A DNA stretch of 64,000 bases from Platycnemis pennipes. Taxonomy: Eukaryota > Arthropoda > Insecta > Odonata > Platycnemididae. The notes below the pieces were generated by a model. The model was not told the origin of the DNA and searched no databases. It worked only from the letters and a program-made list of their open reading frames with translations. The position numbers were made by a program, and so were the translations under genes. Where the stretch lies: NCBI GenBank assembly GCA_933228895.1, contig OW121846.1, positions 51,168,107-51,232,106 on the forward strand, in the 5' to 3' direction. Positions within the stretch are counted from its first letter, which is position 1. Every line of letters starts with the position of its first letter. This document shows positions 52,511-63,270 of the stretch, in pieces.

Positions 52511-54010
52511 CTATCATCATCGACAGTCAACAATCCTATGGTTTGACGCAGCCCTCCAGTTGATTCCTATATCGGCCAACATCTTCATATTAACGTAATT
52601 TCTCTCTTTGCATCCTTCACAGCCTTTTCCATGTATCTCATACGAAGCATGCCTTTTCCAATCTTCCCGTTCACCTTTCCCTCGACGATTGCCTTCATCA
52701 GGCTATCGTGTCTTAAGATATGGCCGATTAAGTTGTTCAGTCTTCTTTTTGGAGTTTTCAGCATACTTTCCTTTTCTCCCACTCTTCTTACACTTCTTCG
52801 TTTGTCACTCGATCCATCCATTTAATCTTCATCATTCTTCTCTAGCACTACATTTTGAATGCATCCACCGTTTTACCTCCGCTGCTGTCATCGTCCATGC
52901 CTCACTAGCGTAAAGAAACATGCTCAAGAAATACGTTCTTATAAATTGTTTTCTTATTTCTATGCTTGTATTTCCAGCTGTAAGTAGATTCCTCTTTTGA
53001 TATAATTCCATCTTTGCTTGAGCTATTCTGCAGACTATTTATTTCCTACATCGTCCATCGTTGCTTACTCGGCTTCCAAGGAAACAGAACTCTTTTACCT
53101 CTTCACGTTGTTTTCGTAGTATAACGTTAGTTTTGGCCTCTTTCTTGCTGCACACCAATATCTTAGTCTTCTTATTGATCTTCAGCTGATATCTGGCTAT
53201 TGTCCTTTCCATGGTTATTAGAATCATATTCAGATCCCTCTCTCTCTCTCTCTGCTATGAGTTCTATGTCATCAGCGAATCGCAGCATGCTAATTTGTTC
53301 TCCGTGGATATTCACTCCAGTAGACTTCTCTTTGATCTCATTGATGTCTCTCTCGATGTAAACATTAAAAATTACGGGAGACAGTGCACAGCCCTATCTC
53401 ATTCCTTTACTCATTCTTGCATCTTCGTAGCTGGGTCCAGATTTAATCACAGTTAATTGGTTTTTATACAAACTCTGAATAATTCTTCGGTCATTGTAGG
53501 TTACTCCAATGCCTTTCATAATTCCAATCATGTTGTCAAAAGCCTTCTCTAAGTCCAAAAATGCAATAAAAGTCAGTTTGTACTTCTCCATTCTCTTCTC
53601 TATGAGCAGCCTAAGGGCCAATATTGCTTCTCTTGTACCCTTGTTTTTCCTGAATCCGAATTGATCTTCATCCAGGAACACCTTTGCTTTTCATTCTATT
53701 CTCCTATAGATGACCCTTTTCAATGTCTTCGATGCATGGGGTTTGAGGCGTATAGTCCTAAACTTTTCGCATTTCTACGCTCTCTTCTTTTTGGGAAAAG
53801 GAATTATGATGTTTTTCTCGCCGTCCCTGGGTATTTCTCCTGTTGAATACATGTCACAGTAGTATTCTCTTCTACATTTTTAAATAGTTTTGCGGGTAAA
53901 TAATCAATTCCAGAAGCCTTATTCATCCCAAATTCCCTCACTGCTGCGTCAAAAATTTCGAACTCAATATTGATGCTACTACATGTTTCACTGCACTGCA
54001 GCATCATCAG
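52511..54010 (-). pseudogene. Decayed RTE-like LINE ORF2 (RT to C-terminus)
   Basis: Minus strand, best-preserved RTE-type copy here. From 5' to 3' it shows MNKASGIDYLPAKLFKN (near 53920, RT start), DQFGFRKNKGTREAILALR (53620-53675), FLDLEKAFDN (about 53540-53570, catalytic Asp), a FADD box at 53268-53279, LKINKKTKILVCSKK and CFLGSRVSNDGRCRK (53040-53160), and LKTPKRRLNNLIGHILRHD with KVNGKIGKG (52640-52750). The GATGATGATAG tail is at about 52515. Endonuclease sequence is absent. Frameshifts and stops break it into at least four pieces. The motif order and the GATGATGAT tail fit the RTE clade. Confidence 0.82.
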
Positions 54011-54862
54011 GACTCAATAGGACTCAATCATCTGGACTGATACACGAAACTATATACTTAACGGTAGTGTTGGGAATACCAGCTCATATTATTGTTGGAA
54101 CAATGAAATGCACGTTAGTTGATAGCGACATTTTTCTCTTGTTCAATGTACGTATTCATTGGACAGAAAAAGGAGAAATTAATCCAAATCAGCCCCAGAA
54201 AATAGTCACGATGTAGACCTAAGGCTCTTCTTCACGTTTCAGAACCTCAATGTATAATTCAAGATTACAAAATGTTTTCATGAATTTACTTATGCAATGA
54301 CTTTTATTCCAGACGACGGCACAAAAAGGGTAAATTTCTGCCTTGCGGAAACTATTCTTTATCCGCCAAATTCTTTACACTTCAATTTCACCAAATAATC
54401 TCTCATCGTACTGTATTTTGATAACAGAATACAAGAATTGCTTTTGAAGCGGCTACAGAATATCGCTCTGCTTGCAAATGTTACGCGATAGGTGATGAAC
54501 TTCCTTCATATCTGCCGTCGCGAAGAAAAACGAGTTCACACGACGATAGGCGAACTCACGCAAAGGTTTCCGGGCCTCTGAAAAGCTCATAAGTCTCTTT
54601 TTGTATCACATGTCTCCATATAAGTCCCAGGTAAAAGAAATTCGTCAGCATTATCTCAAATGTATGGACATCCAAGGTTTTCGACAAGTAAACATAACCT
54701 TTTGATTCAACGCAGCAGGTTCATTAGTAATTTATGTTTAATGTCAACCATGGGTATGCGATCCATTCAGATAAAACAATTAAATAATTCCATCAACGGC
54801 AGATATTGATGTTCTGTATCTTTCATGATAAATATTCGTAGCTCCTACCTGAGGAGGCATAC
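54011..54862. other. Intergenic, nothing recognised
   Basis: A 77-codon frame at 53983-54216 has no recognised content. Confidence 0.35.
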
Positions 54863-55019
54863 GACACCAGGTTTCTGTAGACCCTTACGCCACTCCCAAT
54901 GAAACCAAACCACTCAACTATAGTCATTAGCTGAAATAACTTATATTGCAGCTATTGACTATGGTTGAGTGGTTTGGTATCATTGGGAGTGGCGTAAGGG
55001 TCTACAGAAACCTGGTGTC
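54863..55019. repeat. Long near-perfect hairpin (64-bp arms, 29-base loop)
   Basis: Arm 54863-54926 pairs with 54956-55019 with only two mismatches. The outer part of the arm (GACACCAGGTTTCTGTAGAC) resembles the body block of the S2 SINE (GCGACACCGGGTTTC at 49775). The structure may therefore be two inverted SINE ends or a snap-back product. Transcribed, it would give a long double-stranded RNA. Confidence 0.93.
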
Positions 55020-55699
55020 AGCATTAGCCTACATTCAATGAAAATTACCACTGGCTCATATGACGTCACATGAGAGAAACGGAATACTTCACTTGAAAAA
55101 GTCTGCACATAGCACTTAAATAACACCGACGTACTACTGAAAAGACGCTCTAACGCTGCTAGACTTAAAATCTAGACCCATTGGAGGCAATAAATCTAGC
55201 CCCGAAGCTAGCATAATCATCGTAAAAACTCCATGGCATGTATTTCTGATCGTTCAAATTTCAATGAGTTCATTAGAAAATAGATCGTAAATGAATTTTT
55301 TTTTAGATCAGTAGACATCACTTTTTATATCTGCATAAATATTTTTCTCCCCATGTGCTGCCTACAATCACCATCAGGAATTTATAAATACTTGCTTGAT
55401 TGGTGATTAAATACTTGGAGGGAGCGAGCAGGATATACTAACCTTCTTATTCTTATTTAATAATGCATAAAATAGATTTCCATTTATATTATTCCTGATT
55501 CAATGATCTTACATGTATCACATAAATACGTGGTATTTATAGTGAGATAGTAAAAAATATCTCTATAATTATTAATATTATATTAGAAACTGAATTCTTA
55601 AGAAAAGAAGGTTGTATTTCCCTAATTTTGTAGTTGTCGTTGACCATAGTTGATGTGTGTTATTTAAGATTTCCGTAGCAAATCAATTGCACTATGGAA
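55020..55699. other. Intergenic, nothing recognised
   Basis: No supported feature. Confidence 0.35.
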
Positions 55700-56310
55700 A
55701 CTTCTTTTTTCTATAATATTACTACCTTTTACCTGGGAAGCCGAGTAACCAGCGATGGACGAAGTAAAAGAGAAATTGCAAGTAGAATTTCCCAAGCAAA
55801 AAGGGCATTTTACCATAAGAAGATTCTGCTTACAGCTGCAAATACAAGCGTGGAAGTGAGGAAACATTTCATTAGAACATACATCTGGAGTATTCTACTA
55901 TATGGCAGCGAAGCATGGAAAATAACAACAGCAGAGAAGTCCAGGCTGTAAGCATTTGAAATGTGGTGCTACCGAAGAATGATGAAGATAAAATGGATCG
56001 ATCTAGTGGCAAAAGAAGAAGTCTCAAGAAGAGTGGGAGAGAAGAGATGTCTACTGAAAACCTTAAAAAGAAGATGACAACGGTAAAAGGGACAACTTAA
56101 TAGGCAACATCTGAAGACACGATGGCCAGTTGAAGATAAACGTCGAGGGAAAAGTGAACGGGATGAATGGAAAAGGCAGGCCTCGTATGAGGCATATGGA
56201 GCAAGTTGTGAAGGGTGTAGGAGAGAGGAGCTAAGTCAATATGAAGAGGTTCGCCAATAGAAGAATCGAGTGGAAGGCTGCGTCAAACCAATCCTAGGAT
56301 TGTTGACCGA
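55700..56310 (+). pseudogene. 5'-truncated RTE-like LINE copy (C-terminal region and 3' tail)
   Basis: Reads TFYLGSRVTSDGRSKREIAS, QAKRAFYHKKILLTAANTS, VRKHFIRTYIWSILLYGSEA and, after a stop at 55948, MWCYRRMMKIKWIDLV, RRVGEKRCLLKTLKRR, KVNGMNGKGRPRMRHMEQVV and RRIEWKAASNQS. It ends with GATGATGATAATTATT, an RTE-type simple tail. The domain after RT is nearly complete, with one stop and a frameshift near 56075. Confidence 0.85.
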
Positions 56311-57134
56311 TGATGATAATTATTACCTTATAAAAAATAATGATTGCATATACTTAAAATATCTACGCATATCGGAATCGTTGAGTCTGTTCAAACAAAA
56401 ATACGCCAGAAACGTGTATTACTAGACCTATATCTTAGAAAAGTGAAATCTCAGTAATATCATGGCAGGTAACGATGGATTGTCTGAAAGGCACTAAATT
56501 GTTCCTACTTTATGGCGTAATGGCATTCTTAGTCGTAAGAAACAAGTATTCAATCACCAATGGAAATGCTCCTAAGTGGTAACATAGTGATACTGGAAAG
56601 ATGAATACCATTATCGGATAAATACTATTATTTTAATTATTTGATTTCAATACACCTGAGTTTCTAAATGAATTCCAATTCATTCTTCGGTATCGTCATT
56701 TTCAGAACTATTTGCGCTGAAGTAAAGAATGTCCGCTATCTTGTCAGGAAACGATGGATTTTCTGGAGGGAATTAGAGTACTGAGTTTTTTGATAAATGC
56801 ATTTTGATTTGCAGAATTTGTCACAGCACCAGCGTTGTCGAATACATGCATTATCAATATGCCTGATTTTCCAACAGCATTTTGAGACTCATTTCAATTA
56901 TTTCCTAACACATCCATTATTGATCTCCCGATCTGGTGATCGTGGTCACATGTGAGTGATCTGACCTTGGTCTTCTCTCATCAATTTTAATTCTTGCGGC
57001 CAATGAACACCCAAATTCTTACCCTCCTAGTGATTTTTAGGTGGGATGCGGATCATCTTCTCGAGATTAAACGGCATTCTTACACGAGTGCAGGTATCGG
57101 GAAAGGAGTGAAGTAATGGGCCTCCGAGGATTGC
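56311..57134. other. Intergenic, nothing recognised
   Basis: CATGGCAGGTAACGATGGATT near 56460 and TGTCAGGAAACGATGGATT near 56740 are two diverged copies of a local repeat (about 280 bases apart). No gene. Confidence 0.35.
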
Positions 57135-57644
57135 TTAACTCCCGAAGACTGTGATGAGCGTAAAATCTGTTTGCTCCGGAAACCATGTTGCTTCATATCG
57201 GTCTATCGGTACTGCTATTAAACGCGATCTGGCACGATTACCCGTTAACGATTTAATCGAAGATCCTAGAGGTATCCTTCCCTCTTCGCTGGATTTTCGA
57301 TGGAATAAAATGAAGCCATGAGAAACGTAAACGCCTTGAATTGATATTTGTCGCAGGAGTGAATAATCCGACTTCGCACCGGTGTGCATTTTTTCTCGCG
57401 AAAGAAAATGAAAAAAATAACGATCCGTGACGGTTTGAGACGAGCTCAGAAAATCCCTAAGAAAGCAGAAGGCGCTGCGTTCAAAGCACGGGAACGCATT
57501 AAAGCCCGACGTAAGGGCACTCAAGGGCAAAAAAAAAAGTTCTTGATGCAGAGCACAAGAAAAATCGGTGAAAATAACGCGTTCCTCGCTAAGAAACTTT
57601 AAAATGGAAACATTGTGCACGCCTCCCCGGCAATCCAAAGACAT
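57135..57644 (-). CDS. Unrecognised ORF, 169 codons
   Basis: The longest non-LINE open frame in the right half. It encodes MSLDCRGGVHNVSILKFLS, a hydrophobic middle (LFFLPLSALTSGFNAFPCF) and a C-terminal part with RSRLIAVPIDRYEATWFPEQ. No domain is recognised. The opposite strand is also open (57384-57602) with a lysine-rich peptide, a sign of compositional bias rather than of two genes. A weak candidate for an exon or a conserved non-coding element. Confidence 0.2.
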   Translation of the reverse strand: MSLDCRGGVHNVSILKFLSEERVIFTDFSCALHQELFFLPLSALTSGFNAFPCFERSAFCFLRDFLSSSQTVTDRYFFHFLSREKMHTGAKSDYSLLRQISIQGVYVSHGFILFHRKSSEEGRIPLGSSIKSLTGNRARSRLIAVPIDRYEATWFPEQTDFTLITVFGS

Positions 57645-60469
57645 CTTGATTCCGTGTCCTAATTACATTGTTAAAGCCTAATTGTTCAATCTGCTTAAGG
57701 GAACGGCGATAATGGAGACCCTGAAACGTTCCTGACAGTGTCACTCAGGGAGTCTGATCATTGTGAGCCAATTGAACCATCCGAAATGGTATTTCTCCAT
57801 GCACGTCAATGATACCTTTTAGGGTGATGGAAACGCTGACAATCAATACACGTTATCTTATCGCATGGTGGAAAACTTAATTGCAATAAAATTGCGTTCA
57901 ACCGATTTCAAACGTGAAAAAAATATTCCGAAACGAATTGCCAAAAGGCTGACATAACTTTTGTTCAATAACAATAAAGAGCCAAATATTTCTAACCAAA
58001 GCAACGTATTGCAGGTTAATAGGCTTTTTATCCCCCAGAAAAAACAAGTGCGCTGAATTATCAATACTACTGTTGTAAGAGTCTTACAAACCTTGTCTAT
58101 GAGCGTTCATCGACATTGGAAAAATGATGGCATATCTTGTCTATATCAATTAAATATCCAGCAAACCCTTCAGAGGTAACAATAGTGAAAACCAGCCAAA
58201 TCAATGACTAAGCTTTTTATACAGAATGAATGAGGCAAAAATAGCTTTGATTTTCCTGTATTTGAGAAATATTAGTCAAGTCGCTCTCCCTACGCTTACG
58301 TAATGCCAAAAAAATTGTGGAATTGGGAAAAATCAAACGGAAAGTTATTGACGCATCGCTCCAATTCCACTCACGATGAGGTAATATTTGGAGCGCTTCA
58401 AGGAAGTTCCGAATGCTGTTTCCCTCCTCTCATATGAATAAATAGTGCTGAAATAAATGGATGACGATGTAATGTATGACGGAAAGATAACAAGCATCGC
58501 CCATCTTGATAAACTTACATGAGTTTATCGAACTATTCGCAAGTCTTTTGCGCATGCGATGTGCAAATTTGGACTCGTGAAGTGTTCTGCACTCAATTGC
58601 GATAAATGAGAGCTTCCGTTCGCGTAAAATGCTAAGATTTCTCTGTCATACGGTCATGGGTAACTTCTAACCACTCATGGGGTATCATTCACGTTACTAT
58701 TTCGAAGTAGGAACACTACTTCCTACTTCCTTTCAGATCATTCAAGGATCTAATACGCGGCGCGAATCCGTGACCTACCTCAGAAATATTGGATAGAGAA
58801 GCGAACGAAATCCAGAGAAAATTGGCGCCAAAAGCTGTTATGAATGAATTCAAAGTGCCGCACATGTATTCCCGCATCAGAAGTAGACACGCTCGGCCGT
58901 AGGTACTCAACATACAATTAAGCGTATTGGATAAATATCAATCACATGATTTAGCTTGTGAAACATGAAATACCCCACCCCATACACTCAAAATGGAAGG
59001 TCAGGTTGAAGTGAATAAATTTTGGCCATGCAAAGAGAATAAGTTTTGGTCAAAATCATGGTCATTTATATCTATACGATACACTACAAGGAAACGTACT
59101 GGTGGGTGTTGGGTGGCAAATGAAACCAGGCGTGCAAGTCGTAGTTTAGTAGCTACATTTCTGTTTCGGTGGCTTTCAATTGTTAATTTTGGTTCTAAAA
59201 TTAAAAGAATTCAATTAGCAAATAATATAACTCCACCTGAAATGGTGCTACTAACGAAAACCCATCTTCCTGGGGCTCAGACAACGCACATACCAAATAT
59301 TTGAAGTTACATGATGAGCATAAAATAAAAATATATGGTTTACATTTGTTATCATGCTAAAAAGGCACAAATCTACATATCCTTCCTTATTTATTTTTCC
59401 CCCTTACCTCTTAGATTGAATAGCATAGAGTAGATGAGCGCAAGTTTTTTTTCCCTGTGTCCTTAGTCATAGCTCTAAGAATATTAAAAGCAAAATGAGA
59501 GATATATTTTTTTCCTTTAATATTTCTCATGTTTCATTTTTTCATGCCCCTGTGGAATCTTGTTGCTTGGATGCTTAAATTCTTGGAAATGTATAGGCAT
59601 GCCGTAGAGCAAACAACATCCCCTAGCTAATAGCAAAATTCCAAGGATTTGAGCACGCACTCGGAAAGCATTTCTTTAATTTATCCTGGACAAACTTGAT
59701 TATTGGTAGAAAATATAGCGTGACAGTTTATTTTTCTTGCTGAGGGAGATTAAGTAGAAGTCTTCCTTTCCTGAGGTGCTCACTTGATTTAGGAGAGATG
59801 GATGCTGCTGGCTTACCTTCTTCGCTGCCCATCAACGTGAAGGAATACACCCTTCTCTACTGGACATTTCTAAGCGAAGTGTTGGGCATTTTCCTACTGG
59901 ATCCTGGGACCATTCCCATACATCGTGAACCGTGACTCAGCCCTGAGGTTTTAGCGGATAAGTAAGTCACCGCGGCTGGGATAAACTCATCCTTCATACG
60001 GCTGCCTCCATGAAAAATGGTGCTGGAGGAATAACATCAAGAATTCAAAATTACTCGCGGAACCTGAATCAGAGTCAACCATGGAGCCCCACGACCGTGT
60101 TCCCACCAAGCACCTATATACGCTCTCTACGCGAATTCTCACGCATTGCACAGCGCGAAACCCGCGGAGGGAAAACACCAGCGCGGTCCACCACGCTTGA
60201 GCCAGTGCGTCCTTCCCAAGTCCGATGAAGATCTTAGCTTACGGCACGTCGGGAAGAAGGAAATTACGCACACCCGCCCACACATTACTATCAGTTTATT
60301 AACGCACGAACGCCGGTGTAGTAGGAAAAGAGAGAGTACCGTACGCTACGACTAGCCCGTAGGGGAAGAACACGCGCTCTGCGTGTGGGGTAAATGGTTT
60401 GGTTCTGCGCTACGGCCAGGAAATTGCTTCGTGACATTGACCCCGCTTCCTAAGGGTAGAAGGGATAAG
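57645..60469. other. Intergenic, nothing firmly recognised
   Basis: 2.8 kb. 58735-58800 has GCGCGAATCCGTGACCTACC, perhaps a worn SINE head. A 103-codon plus-strand frame at 58993-59304 has no domain. 59985-60350 is less AT-rich. Confidence 0.3.
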
Positions 60470-60985
60470 GGAGAGAGGTTGGGGAAGAAGGGGAGGGGGA
60501 CATGGGTAGTTCACGCGCCCTTGCGGGGGCGGAAGAGCGAGGAGCTCAGGGGGATGAAAGTGGTTCGGAAGGTGGTGTTGGCGGAGGGGGCAGGCGGTAT
60601 GGGGATGAGGAGGAGGACCCTCGAACCGGCGTGTTTGCAGTGGGGTGGGTAGGGATGGAGGTTTGGTTTTTCGGGAGAGGGCGGGCGTAGGGAGGGAGAG
60701 GGTGTGTTGGCGTGGGGGGTTGGGGAGGGAGGAGGAGGAGGCGCTCCCGACGACGTCGCTGGAGATCCAAGGGGGAGGAGCAGGAGAAGGAGGCAAAGGG
60801 ATGGTTTTGCAAGTGCGCTCGAGTGGGGACTCGTTTGGAGTGAGGACCGCGGTGCGGGAGTTGGAGGAGAAGGTGGCCGGGATGGAACGAGAGGGGTGAG
60901 AGGCCTAAAATCAATGACGGGTCAGAAGAGGCGATTTTCATGTCTGGTGGGTGGTAAACGTGAGGTCACCTGTGGAGCGATGTAA
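60470..60985. promoter_or_regulatory. Purine-rich, G+C-rich stretch upstream of a TATA box
   Basis: The plus strand is dominated by G and A (runs such as GGGGGAGGAG), in sharp contrast to the AT-rich window, and CpG is present. Overlapping long frames on both strands are low-complexity products of this composition and are not called as genes. It may be a promoter-proximal island. Confidence 0.35.
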
Positions 60986-60989
60986 ACGG

Positions 60990-60997
60990 TATATAAG
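60990..60997 (+). promoter_or_regulatory. TATA box candidate
   Basis: TATATAAG in the context AACGGTATATAAGGCTCC, with initiation expected about 30 bases downstream near GGCTTAGAG (61013-61021). It lies between a G-rich and a C-rich segment. No downstream exon is identified. Confidence 0.3.
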
Positions 60998-61034
60998 GCT
61001 CCTCCCGTTGAAGGCTTAGAGAAAGGATACAATT

Positions 61035-61520
61035 TTGCGGGGACACATATTCACCTTCTGCGGGGGATGGCCGGGGTGGGAGTTACTACACCCGCTCTCG
61101 CCTTTGACGACTTCCCCGTCCCACCAGCTCCTCTCTCTCTCTCGGGGGGCCGCTGCCGCGGGCGGCGTTCATCTGCCGCCCCTCCACACCCGCCCCTGTT
61201 CGTCCCCCGCCCCCCCCCCCATTCGCCCACCCGATGCCCACACCTACCCCCCGTGGATCTACCACGACCACCCCCACTCACTCTCCACGCTCGCGACGCG
61301 AGGCATGCCCCCAGAGTCCGTCGCAGATTCTGCGCATGAGGGTGAGCGTGTCTGCAGCCCTCTCTGCCTTGGACCCCGTCGCTAAATGCTGAGTGCGTTA
61401 CTAATTAAGGCGAGCCGGGACTCTCGCAGATGTACGGCCGGCCCGGAGAGGGGTGGGTGGGGAGGGTACGGGCCGGTCCTGCCCGGCCCGACCCTTCCCA
61501 CGGCTCCGCTCCGTAATTTA
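61035..61520. other. C-rich and G+C-rich stretch, possible CpG island
   Basis: Pyrimidine/C-rich on the plus strand (CTCTCTCTCTCGG and runs of C), then CCGGCCCGGAGAGG near 61440. Open frames here are low complexity. If the TATA box is real, this would be the 5' end of a transcript. Confidence 0.3.
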
Positions 61521-61974
61521 TCTTAATCCGTGGAATATGCCCATGGAATTCCGTCCATTATTAAGTGATTAATTTATGCAACAATGATGGGGGTGTTGGG
61601 GGTGGGTGGGGTACTTGGTTTTCGTGGCATTTCGTTCAACCGCCTGAATGACGATTTTGGCTCGATTATCGCTCGCGTGCCATTGGGGTGGTGGATTGGG
61701 GTCGGAAAATTCTCCCCGCGTGACGCCTATGCGGGGGTAGGGGAGAAATTGGTCCCCGGTCGCTGGACAAATGCTTTGATATCTGTGATTGAGCTTCACA
61801 ATATTCGCACTGCACAAGGTTTATCCGGAGAGGGTGAGGGAAATTGCAGACGCGTGTAGGGAAGAAAAATTCCGAAAGAGTGTCATTATCAGAATTTGGC
61901 GTAAGATGCTTCAACAGTAGGGGTCATGTCGCATCACCCAACCCGTGCTTGAGCATTAGGCAAATACTCTATAG
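61521..61974. other. Intergenic, nothing recognised
   Basis: G-rich start near 61585, with no supported gene. Confidence 0.3.
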
Positions 61975-62045
61975 CCGAGTTGGGGTTCGAACTCCAGTAT
62001 ATTGAGTACAAAGCGTTACTGACTGGCCTGGATACTGAGGCCGGT
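61975..62045 (-). repeat. tRNA-like SINE head, minus strand
   Basis: GGGGTTCGAACTCCAGTAT (B-box complement) and GCGTTACTGACTGGCCTGG (A-box complement), spaced like a tRNA and similar to 50980-51050. Confidence 0.5.
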
Positions 62046-62734
62046 CCATGAAAAATATTTTTTATTCACCATTCTTCTTGCCGGCTGAAACTGAGCTCAA
62101 CACATGTCATTTAATCAGAGATCGGAGTTAGACTGAACAAATCCACCACTTCCACTAGTCGAACCCGGAACCTTGAGATAGGACACTGCTTCAGCCATCG
62201 CATCAATGCGATCTCAATTTTGACTGAAGGGAACAAACACTGAAAAAACGAGGATCAGGACTGTTCTTAGAGTGTATGGTTGTAGTTACTTGGAGATGCT
62301 GACCGACATCTTAGGTCATTTGCGTTATTTTCCATGAAATTTTAGATACTCTGGTGAGATGTGCCAGTGGCATTTCAAAAAAAATATAACTTCAAGGAAT
62401 ATGCTCTGAAAAAATTGATTTGGCTGATGTTACTTTCAAAGTTTCTGTAATTATCAAACAAGTAAGTATTCTTTGATGATAATTTTTTAAAACATTTTTA
62501 AAAAATCGGCTTTATTAGCTATAACTATTTATTGTTCATATATACCAGAGCTGATGTGCCCTTGGCACTTTTCGTTCGAGGAGCAAAAGCTGATATATCG
62601 GCCGCTAGCACAAAGAAGGTAAATAGTTCTAGGTGAGATATTTTGGATGGTTCTAGGTAAGAGTTACATGTGATGTAAGTTGAAAGAAACCCGATGTCGA
62701 CATCATTTAATTCTAAGTGAAACACGCCAACGAA
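62046..62734. other. Intergenic with possible SINE remnants
   Basis: GTCGAACCCGGAACCTTGAG near 62158 is another possible B-box complement. The rest is AT-rich with no gene. Confidence 0.3.
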
Positions 62735-62780
62735 TTTAGAGTTTAACGTCCTATCCGACGGACTTTGCTCTACACATGTG
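62735..62780 (-). repeat. SINE-like repeat fragment (family S1)
   Basis: GAGTTTAACGTCCTATCCGA and CGGACTTTGCTC match the conserved S1 end. No tRNA-like part. Confidence 0.5.
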
Positions 62781-63189
62781 TCTCCAGATCGCTAAAGTAC
62801 TGAGAGACTTTGATTGTTTGCTTTCTTTGCACTGCTTTTTTCATGCGGCTCCTTCGTTTCGTTTTATGTCTCTCCGCATCAGTAATTTTTCCTACCTAAC
62901 GTCTCCCAAAATTACCTCTCCCTTTCCTCCATCGTCTTCACCTACCTAGTATTCTTTCTTCAATTTTGGTCTTCAGTAATACGCTGTCCCTATTTACCTT
63001 TTCTATATATAAATAAATATTTCATTATATCGTATCAGGTGTCTCCTCAGAAATTCTCTTAGGTCGGCCAAAATTTTGGTTGGTACGTATTCTTAGCTAA
63101 ACAATCCCTTCTAATTGTTGTTCACTTTCACAATTGTGGTGGAGCACTTCCACGCAGCACTCAAGGAGGGGCCATTGTTCTGCTGAAAA
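62781..63189. other. Intergenic, nothing recognised
   Basis: Pyrimidine-rich. No gene seen. Confidence 0.3.
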
Positions 63190-63270
63190 TTCTGATGGTG
63201 CCGGAATTTGAACCCCGAATGTCGCAATCGGAGATCGGTTCACGTGCCCCCAAAACAACCGGGTCCTCAG
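63190..63270 (-). repeat. tRNA-like SINE head, minus strand, degraded
   Basis: GGTGCCGGAATTTGAACCCC (B-box complement) followed by AATCGGAGATCGGTTCACG. Confidence 0.4.

Noticed and set aside
53239..53255. TC dinucleotide repeat
   Set aside because: Only about eight units, within the decayed RTE RT region. Not a notable microsatellite.
60383..61385. Several long overlapping frames on both strands
   Set aside because: All are low complexity (Gly/Arg/Glu or Pro/Ser/His) caused by strand-biased G+C content. No domain or start context favours one.
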